The notes beneath the pieces were generated by a model that saw only the letters and a program-made list of their open reading frames with translations, did not search any database and was not told the origin of the DNA. A DNA stretch of 8,139 nucleotides from Alphaproteobacteria bacterium (GTDB lineage Bacteria > Pseudomonadota > Alphaproteobacteria > Rhodospirillales > Magnetospirillaceae). Below, piece after piece: positions 1 through 5,960 of the stretch. A program made the translations under genes and the position numbers. The DNA lies in assembly GCA_015232485.1 (NCBI GenBank), contig JADFZP010000129.1:1-8139 (forward strand). The letters are read 5' to 3'. Within the stretch, counting starts at the first letter, position 1. The number at the start of each line of letters is the position of its first letter.

Positions 1-20
1 GGCGGCATGATCCGGCCGCC

Positions 21-818
21 ATGGAAACCTATCTGCAAGCCGCCCTGCTGGGCGTCGTCGAGGGACTGACCGAGTTTCTGCCCGTCTCCTCGACCGGCCA
101 CCTGATCCTGTTGATCGATCTGCTCGGCTTCCGCGGGCCGCCCGGCAAGGTGTTCGAGATCGTCATCCAGCTTGGCGCCATCCTGGCGGTCTGCGTGGTC
201 TATTGGCGACGCCTGTGGGGCGCCGCCACCGGCCTGGCCAGCGATCCCGCCGCGCGGCGCTTCGTGGTCAATCTGCTGATCGCCTTCCTGCCGGCCATGG
301 TGATCGGCTTCTTCGCCCATGGCTTCATCAAGAGCGTGCTGTTCTCGCCCTGGGTGGTGTCGGTCAGCCTGATCCTTGGCGGCTTCGCCATCATCGGCAT
401 CGAACGCATGGTCAAACGCCCCCGCCACCACGAGGTCGAGGCGGTGCCGCCGCTCACCGCGCTGAAGGTGGGCCTGTTCCAGACCATCGCGATGATCCCC
501 GGCGTGTCGCGCTCGGGCGCCACCATCATGGGCGCCCTGCTGGTCGGCATCGACCGCCGCGCCGCCGCCGAATTCTCGTTCTTCCTGGCCATCCCGACGA
601 TGACCGCCGCCACCGCCTACGACCTTTACAAGAATTGGGCGCAGCTTTCCTTCGACAACGGCGCGGTGATCGCGGTGGGCTTCCTGACCGCCTTCGCGGC
701 CGCCGTGATCGTGGTGCGCGCCGCCATCGCCTTCATCAGCCGCCACGGCTTCCTGCCCTTCGCGGTCTACCGCATCCTGGTGGGCTGCGTGATGCTCGCG
801 GTGCTGGCGGCGCGTTGA
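21..818 (+). CDS. uppP: Undecaprenyl-diphosphate phosphatase (UppP/BacA family)
   Basis: A 265-residue polytopic membrane protein that dephosphorylates undecaprenyl diphosphate so that the lipid carrier can be reused in peptidoglycan synthesis; overproduction of the family gives bacitracin resistance. Both family signatures are visible. The N-terminal acidic motif EGLTEFLPVSSTGH spans residues 14-27, with Glu14, Glu18 and His27 as the expected catalytic or metal-binding positions. The second motif, PGVSRSGAT, spans residues 160-168 with Arg164. Hydrophobic stretches fill most of the rest (for example about 46-60, 84-100, 111-126, 183-200, 215-235 and 245-263). The length is normal for the family. 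The ATG at 21 is chosen because it gives the canonical family N-terminus; no clear Shine-Dalgarno sequence is visible in the 20 bases available upstream. The stop overlaps the -35 box of the next operon. It has no functional link to the nif genes that I can see. Confidence 0.95.
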   Translation: METYLQAALLGVVEGLTEFLPVSSTGHLILLIDLLGFRGPPGKVFEIVIQLGAILAVCVVYWRRLWGAATGLASDPAARRFVVNLLIAFLPAMVIGFFAHGFIKSVLFSPWVVSVSLILGGFAIIGIERMVKRPRHHEVEAVPPLTALKVGLFQTIAMIPGVSRSGATIMGALLVGIDRRAAAEFSFFLAIPTMTAATAYDLYKNWAQLSFDNGAVIAVGFLTAFAAAVIVVRAAIAFISRHGFLPFAVYRILVGCVMLAVLAAR

Positions 819-844
819 CACATACCGTCCAGAACTGATATCTT
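815..844 (+). promoter_or_regulatory. Sigma70-type promoter of the toxin-antitoxin operon
   Basis: A perfect -35 hexamer TTGACA (815-820) is followed after 18 bases by TATCTT (839-844), which matches the -10 consensus at four of six positions. The expected transcript start, about 7 bases past the -10 box, falls at about 851, which is the A of the first ATG. No Shine-Dalgarno sequence precedes that ATG; the bases before it are pyrimidine-rich (TCTTTCTCTC). The -35 box overlaps the uppP stop codon. The boxes are seen directly; promoter activity is inferred. Confidence 0.6.
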
Positions 845-850
845 TCTCTC

Positions 851-1198
851 ATGATCACATCCGAACAGATCCGGGCGGCCCGCGCCCTCCTGCGCATCGA
901 GCAGGAGGACCTCGCCCGCCGCGCCGGAACCTCGGTCAGCACCGTCCGCCGCATCGAGGCGGCCGGCGGAACCGACCTCGTCGCCCCGACCACCGTTGAC
1001 GGGGTGCGGCACGCCTTGGAGCAAGCGGGGGCGGAATTCATCGAACACGGCGTCCGGCGCCGCGCCACCGCGCCGCGCGACGCCGAGACCCGCTTGGCGA
1101 AGCTGCGCGCCATCGCCGAACGCAGCGCCGCGCTGCAAGCCGAAGGTCCCCGCCTGACCGAGGACGACCTTTACGGTGACGACGGCCTGCCGCGATGA
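851..1198 (+). CDS. XRE-type HTH regulator with VapB-like C-terminal tail (putative antitoxin)
   Basis: A 115-residue protein that looks like two parts joined. Residues 1-70 resemble a small alphaproteobacterial XRE/Cro-type DNA-binding protein: helix-turn-helix around residues 17-38 (EDLARRAGTSVSTVRRIEAA), then a segment ending EQAGAEFIEHGVRRR, common in such regulators. Residues 75-115 resemble the C-terminal half of VapB antitoxins: a charged helix followed by the motif LTEDDLYGDDGLPR. That motif is the part of VapB that usually wraps the VapC toxin. The gene overlaps the downstream vapC by 4 bases (ATGA), the usual antitoxin-toxin coupling. The likely role is to neutralise the PIN toxin and autorepress the operon. 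No ribosome binding site is seen, and the start fits a leaderless message. The antitoxin role is inferred from the tail and context; the HTH assignment is stronger. Confidence 0.8.
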   Translation: MITSEQIRAARALLRIEQEDLARRAGTSVSTVRRIEAAGGTDLVAPTTVDGVRHALEQAGAEFIEHGVRRRATAPRDAETRLAKLRAIAERSAALQAEGPRLTEDDLYGDDGLPR

Positions 1199-1608
1199 TG
1201 GTTATCGACACCTCGGCGGTCATCGCCATCCTGCGGCGCGAGCCCGACGCCGACGCGCTGCTTGATGCCATCGCCGGGGCCGAGGCGCTGGCCATCTCGG
1301 CGGTCAGCCTGCTCGAAGCCTCGATGGTCCTGGCCGGCGGAAGGGACACCGACGGCGAATGGCCGCCCCTCGACGATTTCATCGCGAGCGCCGAAATCGA
1401 GATCGTCCCCTTCGGCCCGAATCAGGCCCGCCTCGCCCGCCAAGCCTTCGCGCGCTGGGGCAAGGGACGCCATCCGGCCGGCCTTAATCTCGGCGATTGC
1501 TGCGCCTATGCGCTGGCGGTCGAGCGGCGCGCCCAGCTACTGTTCAAGGGGGCGGATTTCGTCCGCACGGATATCGTACCGGCCCTGCCGCCCGTGGTGG
1601 CGCATTGA
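1195..1608 (+). CDS. vapC: VapC-family PIN-domain ribonuclease toxin
   Basis: A 137-residue PIN-domain protein. VapC toxins are Mg2+/Mn2+-dependent endoribonucleases that cut specific RNAs, often initiator tRNA or rRNA, and are held inactive by their VapB partner. The conserved acidic residues are all present: Asp5 in MVIDTSAVIAIL, Glu41 in SLLEASMVL, Asp101 in NLGDCCAYALA and Asp121 in LLFKGADFVRTDI, so the nuclease should be active. It has the usual family length. The start codon overlaps the antitoxin stop (ATGA). A second ATG lies in frame directly after the first, so the true start may be at 1198. Its own stop overlaps the TTG start of the next small gene. Which RNA it cuts cannot be told from the sequence. 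Confidence 0.9.
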   Translation: MMVIDTSAVIAILRREPDADALLDAIAGAEALAISAVSLLEASMVLAGGRDTDGEWPPLDDFIASAEIEIVPFGPNQARLARQAFARWGKGRHPAGLNLGDCCAYALAVERRAQLLFKGADFVRTDIVPALPPVVAH

Positions 1609-1898
1609 AGCGCCTGCTCTCCGTCTCGCCCGCTGAGGCGCCCTACTCCATCGACGTGGTCTGGGAGCACGGCGGAGCGCAACGCGTCGACATGACCGCA
1701 ATCGTCATGGGCGAGCGCGCCTTCGCGCCGCTACGCGATCCGGCGGTGTTTCGTGCGGTGACGCTGGCCCGTTGGGGCTGGGGGATCGAATGGCCGATCG
1801 GCCTGGATTACGCGCCCGACACGCTGTGGCGCCTCGCCGAGGCGCAAACGGCCGGCGGTGTCTCCACCGCCGGCCGCCGCTTGGTCCGCCCCGATTAA
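1605..1898 (+). CDS. Small DUF2442-like protein, third gene of the TA operon
   Basis: A 97-residue protein read from a TTG at 1605 that overlaps the vapC stop in a TTGA arrangement. The features suggesting DUF2442 are an N-terminal strand pattern (LLSVSPAEAPYSIDVVWEHGG), a middle segment with PLRDPAVFRAVTL, and the motif WGIEWPIGLDYAPDTLW at residues 59-75. The function of DUF2442 is unknown; members are often found beside another small gene (DUF4160) in putative toxin-antitoxin-like pairs. The domain core seems to end near residue 80. The last 17 residues are encoded across a strong hairpin and look like an added tail. The TTG is chosen because the core needs the residues before the first ATG (1692), and because the overlap fits translational coupling. 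The gene ends tail to tail with nifK. Family assignment is by motif recall and is moderate. Confidence 0.7.
   Translation: MKRLLSVSPAEAPYSIDVVWEHGGAQRVDMTAIVMGERAFAPLRDPAVFRAVTLARWGWGIEWPIGLDYAPDTLWRLAEAQTAGGVSTAGRRLVRPD
1849..1876 (-). terminator. Perfect 12-bp hairpin, likely end of the nifHDK transcript
   Basis: CGGCCGGCGGTG (1849-1860) and CACCGCCGGCCG (1865-1876) are exact reverse complements with a 4-base loop. Seen from nifK, the stem starts 18 bases past the stop codon and is followed only by TTTG, so the U-tract of a classic intrinsic terminator is weak. It may stall polymerase, help Rho-dependent ending or protect the mRNA 3' end. On the + strand it lies within the last codons of the DUF2442 gene. 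Confidence 0.55.
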
Positions 1899-3427
1899 CG
1901 AACCAGATCGTAGCTGATGCCGGTCTTGGCCGACTCGACGTCCATGGTGTCGAGGATCTTGTCCAGGATGGTCACCAGAACGCGCAAGCCCCCCTGATAG
2001 CCCATCGTCGGGAACCGGTGGTGGTGGTGCCGGTCGAAGATCGGGAAGGTCAGGCGGATCAGCGGCACCCCGAACTCGCGCTCGAGATACTTGCCGTAGG
2101 AATTGCCGATCACGAAATCGACCGGCTCGGTGGCGATCAGCGAGCGCATCGCCCACAGATCCTTGGCCGCCCAGGCCTTGCCGCCGGCCCCGTGGGGCGA
2201 GGTGGCGAGCAGGTCGGTCATTTCGGCGGCCCAATCCTTGGTGCCGTTGGTCGACAGGCAATGGACCGGCTCGCCGCCCATTTCCATGACGAAGCGCGAC
2301 ATGCCCAGGACGAAGTCGGGGTCGCCGTAGATGGCGAAGGTCTTGCCATGCGTCCACTGGATCGAGTCGGCGATGGCGTCGACCAGACGGCCGCGCTCCA
2401 ACTCCAGCGAGGCGGGGATCGGCTTGCCGGTGAGTTCGCTGACCTTCATCAGGAACTCGTCGGTGGCCGACACGCCCAGCGGATAGCGGAACGAGGCGGT
2501 CTCCTGGCCGGTCTTGGCGACATAGTCCAGGGTCTTCTCGCCGCACCAGCGCTGCATGCCGATCGTCGCCTTGGCGTCGAGCGCCGCCGCCACGTCCTCC
2601 AGCTTGGTGCCGCCGTCGAACATCCGGTACTTGCCGTCGGTCGGCGTGTCGAAGATGTCGGACACGTCGGAGATCACCGTGTACTCGACGCCCATCGCGT
2701 CCATCATCCGCTTCAACTCGCGGACATTGGCCACCGCATAGCCGTCGAAGCCGGGGATCAGGTTGATCTTCGAGCTACCGGCGGTGCGGGTCTTGCCTTC
2801 CCAGAAGTTGCTCAGCACGCCCTTGACCATCAGGTCGTAGCCGACGACGTGGCTGCCCACGAAGGACGGGGTATGGGCGAACGGCACGGGGATTTCCTGG
2901 GGCAGCGAGCCCTTGTCCTTGGCGCCCTGGATGAAGGCGTGCAGATCGTCGCCGATGACTTCCGCCATGCAGGTGGTGTGGACGGCGATCATCTTCGGCT
3001 TGTAGAGGGCATAGGCGTTGGACAGGCCCTCGACCATGTTGTTGAGCCCGCCGAACACCGCCGCGTCCTCGGTCATCGAGTCCGAGACGATCGCGGTCGG
3101 CTCCTTGAAGTGGCGGGTCAGGTGCGAGCGGAAATACGCCGTGCAGCCCTGCGAGCCGTGGGTGTAGACCAGCGTGCCCTCGAAACCGGCCGCCGCGAAG
3201 GCGGCGCCCAGCGGCTGGCAGGCCTTGGCCGGATTGATGACCACGGCCTGACGGGCCAAGTTCTTCTCGCGGTATTCCCAGCCCTTGGTGTAGTCCGCCT
3301 GCTTGGCCACCGTTTCCGGCGAATGGCCGCATTCGAACTGGGTCGCCTTGCGCTCGAACAACTCCTTGTATTCCGGCTCGGCGAACAAGGAGACGTGGTC
3401 TTTGATCTTCTCTGCGTTCTGGGGCAT
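1895..3427 (-). CDS. nifK: Nitrogenase MoFe protein beta chain
   Basis: The 510-residue beta subunit of molybdenum nitrogenase, which with NifD forms the alpha2-beta2 protein that reduces N2 to ammonia. The P-cluster ligands are all present: Cys70 in NPAKACQPLGA, Cys95 in HGSQGCTAYFR and Cys153 in HTTCMAEVIGD, with Ser188 in HTPSFVGSHV. These positions match Azotobacter vinelandii numbering exactly, so the N-terminal part has no net insertion or deletion relative to it. The length is normal. The start is supported by a Shine-Dalgarno sequence (TAGGAG) that overlaps the nifD stop, 12 bases downstream of nifD, so the two subunits are likely translationally coupled. The stop codon interlocks with that of the convergent DUF2442 gene. 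No nifT or nifENX follows, so the cofactor assembly genes must lie elsewhere. Confidence 0.98.
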   Translation of the reverse strand: MPQNAEKIKDHVSLFAEPEYKELFERKATQFECGHSPETVAKQADYTKGWEYREKNLARQAVVINPAKACQPLGAAFAAAGFEGTLVYTHGSQGCTAYFRSHLTRHFKEPTAIVSDSMTEDAAVFGGLNNMVEGLSNAYALYKPKMIAVHTTCMAEVIGDDLHAFIQGAKDKGSLPQEIPVPFAHTPSFVGSHVVGYDLMVKGVLSNFWEGKTRTAGSSKINLIPGFDGYAVANVRELKRMMDAMGVEYTVISDVSDIFDTPTDGKYRMFDGGTKLEDVAAALDAKATIGMQRWCGEKTLDYVAKTGQETASFRYPLGVSATDEFLMKVSELTGKPIPASLELERGRLVDAIADSIQWTHGKTFAIYGDPDFVLGMSRFVMEMGGEPVHCLSTNGTKDWAAEMTDLLATSPHGAGGKAWAAKDLWAMRSLIATEPVDFVIGNSYGKYLEREFGVPLIRLTFPIFDRHHHHRFPTMGYQGGLRVLVTILDKILDTMDVESAKTGISYDLVR

Positions 3428-3439
3428 GGCCCAATACTC

Positions 3440-4882
3440 CTACGCGGCCTTCCACGGTGCCTTGTGCAGGCTCCATACGGGGCTGTTGATGGCGAGGTCC
3501 ATGTCGCGGGCGAACACGGCGAAACCGTCATAGCCGTGATACGGGCCCGAGTAGTCCCACGAGTGAAGCTGGCGGAAGGCGACGCCCATCTTCTGCACCG
3601 CGTACTTCTCTTTGATGCCCGAACCGACCAGGTCGGGTCGCAGCTTCTCGATGAAGCGCTCCAGCTCGAAGCCCGAGACGTCGTCGTACACCAGCGTGCC
3701 GCCCTTGATGTATTCGGTGGTGCGCTGATAATCGTCGCCATGGGCGAATTCGTAGCCGGTGCCGATGATCTCGATGCCAAGGTCACCATAGGCGTCGGCG
3801 ACGTGACGGGGTCGCAGGCCGCCGACATACAGCATCGCCCGCTTGCCTTCCAGGCGCGGCTTGAACTTGGCCAGGATCGCGTCGGCCATCGGCTGGTACT
3901 TGGCGATGACCCGCTCGGCGCCTTCCTTGATCTTGTCGTCGAACTGCGCGGCGATGTTGCGCAGCGACTTGGCGATCTGGGTCGGGCCGAAGAAGTTGTA
4001 TTCCAGCCATGGGATACCGTACTTCTCTTCCATGTGCCGGCAGATGTAGTTCATCGAGCGGTAGCAGTGGATCAGGTTCATCTTGGCCTTGGGGCCGCGC
4101 TCGAGCTCGGCCAAGGTGCCGTCGCCCGACCACATGCCGATGACGCGCAGGCCCATCTCTTCCAGCAGGATGCGCGAGGCCCAGGCGTCGCCGCCGATGT
4201 TGTAGTCGCCGACGATCAGCACGTCGTAATCGGTGCCTTCGAAGCCGGGCTCGCCCTTGCCCTTGTCCAGCACCCAGTCGCGCAGACAGTCATTGGCGAT
4301 GTGGTGGCCAAGCGACTGCGACACGCCGCGGAAGCCTTCGCATCGCACCGGCACGATGACCTTGTCGATTTCCTTGGCCTTCTTGCGGGCGACCGCCTCG
4401 ATGTCGTCGCCGATCAGGCCCACCGGGCATTCCGACTGGATCGAGATGCCCTTCGACAGCGGGAACATGGCCTCCAGCTCGTCGATCACCAGTTCCAGCT
4501 TCTTGTCGCCGCCGAACACGATGTCGCGTTCCTGGAAATCCGAGGTCACCTGCATGGTGACCCAGCTATCCACGCCCATCTGGCCGGTGGCGTAATTGCG
4601 CCGCTGCGACCACGAATACTGGCCGCAGCCCACCGGGCCATGGCTGATGTGGACCATGTCCTTGATCGGACCCCACACCACGCCCTTGGCGCCGGCATAG
4701 GCGCAACCGCGGATGGTCATGACGCCCGGCACCGACTTGATGTTGGACTTCACGCCGCAGTCGGGCTTGCCTTCCTCGTACACATTGAGGTGCTTGGCGC
4801 GCTTTTTGCGGGCCTTCTCCGGATACTCGGAGAGCACCTCTTCGATCATCGCCTTGCGGCCTTCGATATCGTCCAGGCTCAT
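3440..4882 (-). CDS. nifD: Nitrogenase MoFe protein alpha chain
   Basis: The 480-residue alpha subunit, which carries the FeMo-cofactor. P-cluster cysteines are Cys60 (TIRGCAYAGAKG), Cys86 (GPVGCGQYSW) and Cys152 (SECPVGLIGDD). FeMo-cofactor ligands are Cys273 (LIHCYRSMNY) and His440 (FRQLHSWDYSGPY). Active-site neighbours Val68, Arg94, Gln189 and His193 correspond to A. vinelandii Val70, Arg96, Gln191 and His195, a constant offset of two. This is therefore a Mo-type enzyme with no sign of vanadium or iron-only substitution. The ATG at 4882 has a strong AGGAGG 5 bases upstream. It lies 28 bases downstream of nifH and belongs to the same operon, expected to be transcribed from the sigma54 promoter before nifH. 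Confidence 0.98.
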   Translation of the reverse strand: MSLDDIEGRKAMIEEVLSEYPEKARKKRAKHLNVYEEGKPDCGVKSNIKSVPGVMTIRGCAYAGAKGVVWGPIKDMVHISHGPVGCGQYSWSQRRNYATGQMGVDSWVTMQVTSDFQERDIVFGGDKKLELVIDELEAMFPLSKGISIQSECPVGLIGDDIEAVARKKAKEIDKVIVPVRCEGFRGVSQSLGHHIANDCLRDWVLDKGKGEPGFEGTDYDVLIVGDYNIGGDAWASRILLEEMGLRVIGMWSGDGTLAELERGPKAKMNLIHCYRSMNYICRHMEEKYGIPWLEYNFFGPTQIAKSLRNIAAQFDDKIKEGAERVIAKYQPMADAILAKFKPRLEGKRAMLYVGGLRPRHVADAYGDLGIEIIGTGYEFAHGDDYQRTTEYIKGGTLVYDDVSGFELERFIEKLRPDLVGSGIKEKYAVQKMGVAFRQLHSWDYSGPYHGYDGFAVFARDMDLAINSPVWSLHKAPWKAA

Positions 4883-4896
4883 GCCATCCTCCTGCT

Positions 4897-4910
4897 TGTC
4901 CGATGTCCGA
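4897..4910 (-). repeat. Tandem 7-bp direct repeat in the nifH-nifD spacer
   Basis: TCGGACA occurs twice in a row on the transcribed (-) strand, starting directly after the nifH stop codon and ending just before the nifD Shine-Dalgarno region. The repeat is exact. It may be a chance duplication; no function is evident. Confidence 0.7.
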
Positions 4911-5789
4911 TCAGGCCGCGCCGGCCGCCTTGCCGACGATGGTCTCGTCTTCCTTCGACATGATGCCGAATTCCATGAGCAGCTCTTCCAGCTCGTCCAT
5001 CGAGATCGGGGTGGGGATCACGCCCTTGCCGCCATTCGCGTGGATCTTGCGGGCGAGCTGACGGTATTCGTCGGCCTGCTTGGTGTCGGGGGCGTATTCC
5101 ACACAGGTCATGCGGCGCAGCTCGGCGTGCTGGACGACGTTGTCGCGCGGCACGAAATGGATCAGCGTGGTGCCCAGCTTGGCGGCCAGGGCCTCGGACA
5201 GCTCAAGCTCCTTGTCGGTCTGGCGCTCGTTGCAGATCAGCCCGCCCAGGCGAACGCCACCGGTGTTGGCGTATTTCAGAATGCCCTTGGCGATGTTGTT
5301 GGCGGCGTACATGGCCATCATCTCGCCCGACATGACGATGTAGATTTCCTGCGCCTTGTTCTCGCGGATCGGCATGGCGAAGCCGCCACACACCACGTCG
5401 CCCAGCACGTCGTAGGACACGTAGTCGACGTTCTCGTAGGCGCCGTTCTCCTCCAGGAAGTTGATCGCGGTGATGACGCCGCGGCCGGCGCAGCCGACGC
5501 CCGGCTCGGGGCCACCCGACTCGACGCACTTGATGTTGTTGAAGCCGATCTTCAGCACGTCCTGGAGTTCCAGGTCCTCGACGCTGCCGGCCTCGGCGGC
5601 CAGGTGCAGCACGGTGTCTTGCGCCTTGGCGTGCAGGATCAGGCGGGTCGAGTCCGCCTTGGGATCGCAGCCGACGATCAGGATCTTCTGGCCCATCTCG
5701 GACAGGGCGGCCAGGGTGTTCTGGGAGGTCGTCGACTTGCCGATGCCGCCCTTGCCGTAGAATGCGATCTGACGCAGTGGTGCGCTCAT
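4911..5789 (-). CDS. nifH: Nitrogenase iron protein (dinitrogenase reductase)
   Basis: The 292-residue Fe protein, a homodimeric ATPase that holds one [4Fe-4S] cluster and delivers electrons to NifDK. The P-loop YGKGGIGKST is at residues 11-20. The cluster ligands are Cys100 in GVGCAGRGVIT and Cys134 in DVVCGGFAMP. Arg103, in the CAGRGV motif, corresponds to the arginine (about 100-101 in other NifH proteins) that DraT ADP-ribosylates; the draT and draG genes next door make this regulation very likely. An in-frame reading extends 44 codons further upstream, but the ATG at 5789 is chosen. It gives the normal NifH N-terminus, has AAGGAG well spaced upstream, and lies downstream of the sigma54 promoter, whereas the longer version would start upstream of it. 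It is the first gene of nifHDK. Confidence 0.98.
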   Translation of the reverse strand: MSAPLRQIAFYGKGGIGKSTTSQNTLAALSEMGQKILIVGCDPKADSTRLILHAKAQDTVLHLAAEAGSVEDLELQDVLKIGFNNIKCVESGGPEPGVGCAGRGVITAINFLEENGAYENVDYVSYDVLGDVVCGGFAMPIRENKAQEIYIVMSGEMMAMYAANNIAKGILKYANTGGVRLGGLICNERQTDKELELSEALAAKLGTTLIHFVPRDNVVQHAELRRMTCVEYAPDTKQADEYRQLARKIHANGGKGVIPTPISMDELEELLMEFGIMSKEDETIVGKAAGAA

Positions 5790-5829
5790 GGTCAAACTCC
5801 TTCTCGACCGGTTGCCTGGGAGGGGTGAT

Positions 5830-5845
5830 TGCAACGGCCGTGCCA
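5830..5845 (-). promoter_or_regulatory. Sigma54 (-24/-12) promoter of nifHDK
   Basis: Reading the - strand from 5845, TGGCACG (5845-5839), four bases, then TTGCA (5834-5830). This is an exact match to the RpoN consensus TGGCACG-N4-TTGCA. Counting the final C of the -12 GC (5831) as -12 puts the transcript start near 5819, giving a leader of about 30 bases before the nifH ATG. Confidence 0.92.
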
Positions 5846-5852
5846 TTATGCC

Positions 5853-5874
5853 AAACGGCTGAAATCCGCCGTTT
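5853..5874. repeat. Inverted repeat between NifA site and nifH promoter
   Basis: AAACGGC (5853-5859) and GCCGTTT (5868-5874) are exact reverse complements with an 8-base spacer. It lies between the nifH -24 element and the nearest NifA-type site, where a DNA-bending protein such as IHF often binds in nif promoters. I see no good IHF consensus here. A dyad operator is possible, or it may be chance. Confidence 0.5.
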
Positions 5875-5891
5875 CCCAGGCCGAACGTCGC

Positions 5892-5907
5892 TGTTCGGAA
5901 CGCGACA
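5892..5907. promoter_or_regulatory. NifA upstream activator site (nifH-proximal)
   Basis: TGT (5892-5894), ten bases, ACA (5905-5907): the exact NifA core TGT-N10-ACA. Read on the - strand it also fits the fuller consensus TGT-N4-T-N5-ACA. Its centre lies about 80 bp upstream of the predicted nifH start, within the usual range for NifA sites, and about 106 bp from the predicted draT start. Confidence 0.8.
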
Positions 5908-5921
5908 AAGCACCGACACAA

Positions 5922-5937
5922 TGTTTGGTCCGGGACA
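5922..5937. promoter_or_regulatory. NifA upstream activator site (draT-proximal)
   Basis: TGT (5922-5924), ten bases, ACA (5935-5937): a second exact NifA core. Here the fuller TGT-N4-T-N5-ACA form is matched on the + strand. Its centre lies about 76 bp from the predicted draT start and about 110 bp from the nifH start. It is 30 bp from the first site centre to centre, roughly three helical turns. Confidence 0.75.
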
Positions 5938-5939
5938 GG

Positions 5940-5960
5940 CGGCGGGCGGCCGACCCGCCG
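5940..5960. repeat. Inverted repeat between NifA site and draT promoter
   Basis: CGGCGGG (5940-5946) and CCCGCCG (5954-5960) are exact reverse complements around a 7-base spacer. It holds the same relative place on the draT side as the 5853-5874 dyad on the nifH side. The stretch is very GC-rich, so chance is more likely than for the other repeat. Confidence 0.4.

Noticed and set aside
1..20. GGCGGC-N8-GCCGCC inverted repeat before uppP as a terminator or operator
   Set aside because: Six GC-only base pairs at the window edge in a high-GC genome, with no T-tract and no view of the upstream gene; too weak to annotate.
1772..4963. A 1063-codon open frame on the + strand running antisense through nifK and nifD
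   Set aside because: The sense strand encodes NifK and NifD with every expected cluster ligand. The antisense frame is rich in Ala, Val, His, Asp and Leu with no recognisable domain, as expected for the complement of GC-rich codons. It is a composition artefact unless ribosome profiling shows otherwise.
4713..5828. A 371-codon + strand open frame antisense to nifH
   Set aside because: Same pattern of low-complexity antisense translation opposite a fully conserved gene.
5790..5921. A 44-residue N-terminal extension of NifH
   Set aside because: It would start upstream of the sigma54 promoter and translate through the -24/-12 element and a NifA site. The ATG at 5789 has a good Shine-Dalgarno sequence and gives the normal NifH N-terminus.
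5910..5931. Possible NtrC site (GCACC ... GGTCC) in the nifH-draT spacer
   Set aside because: The half-sites are too far apart (12 bases) for the NtrC consensus and the second half is imperfect.
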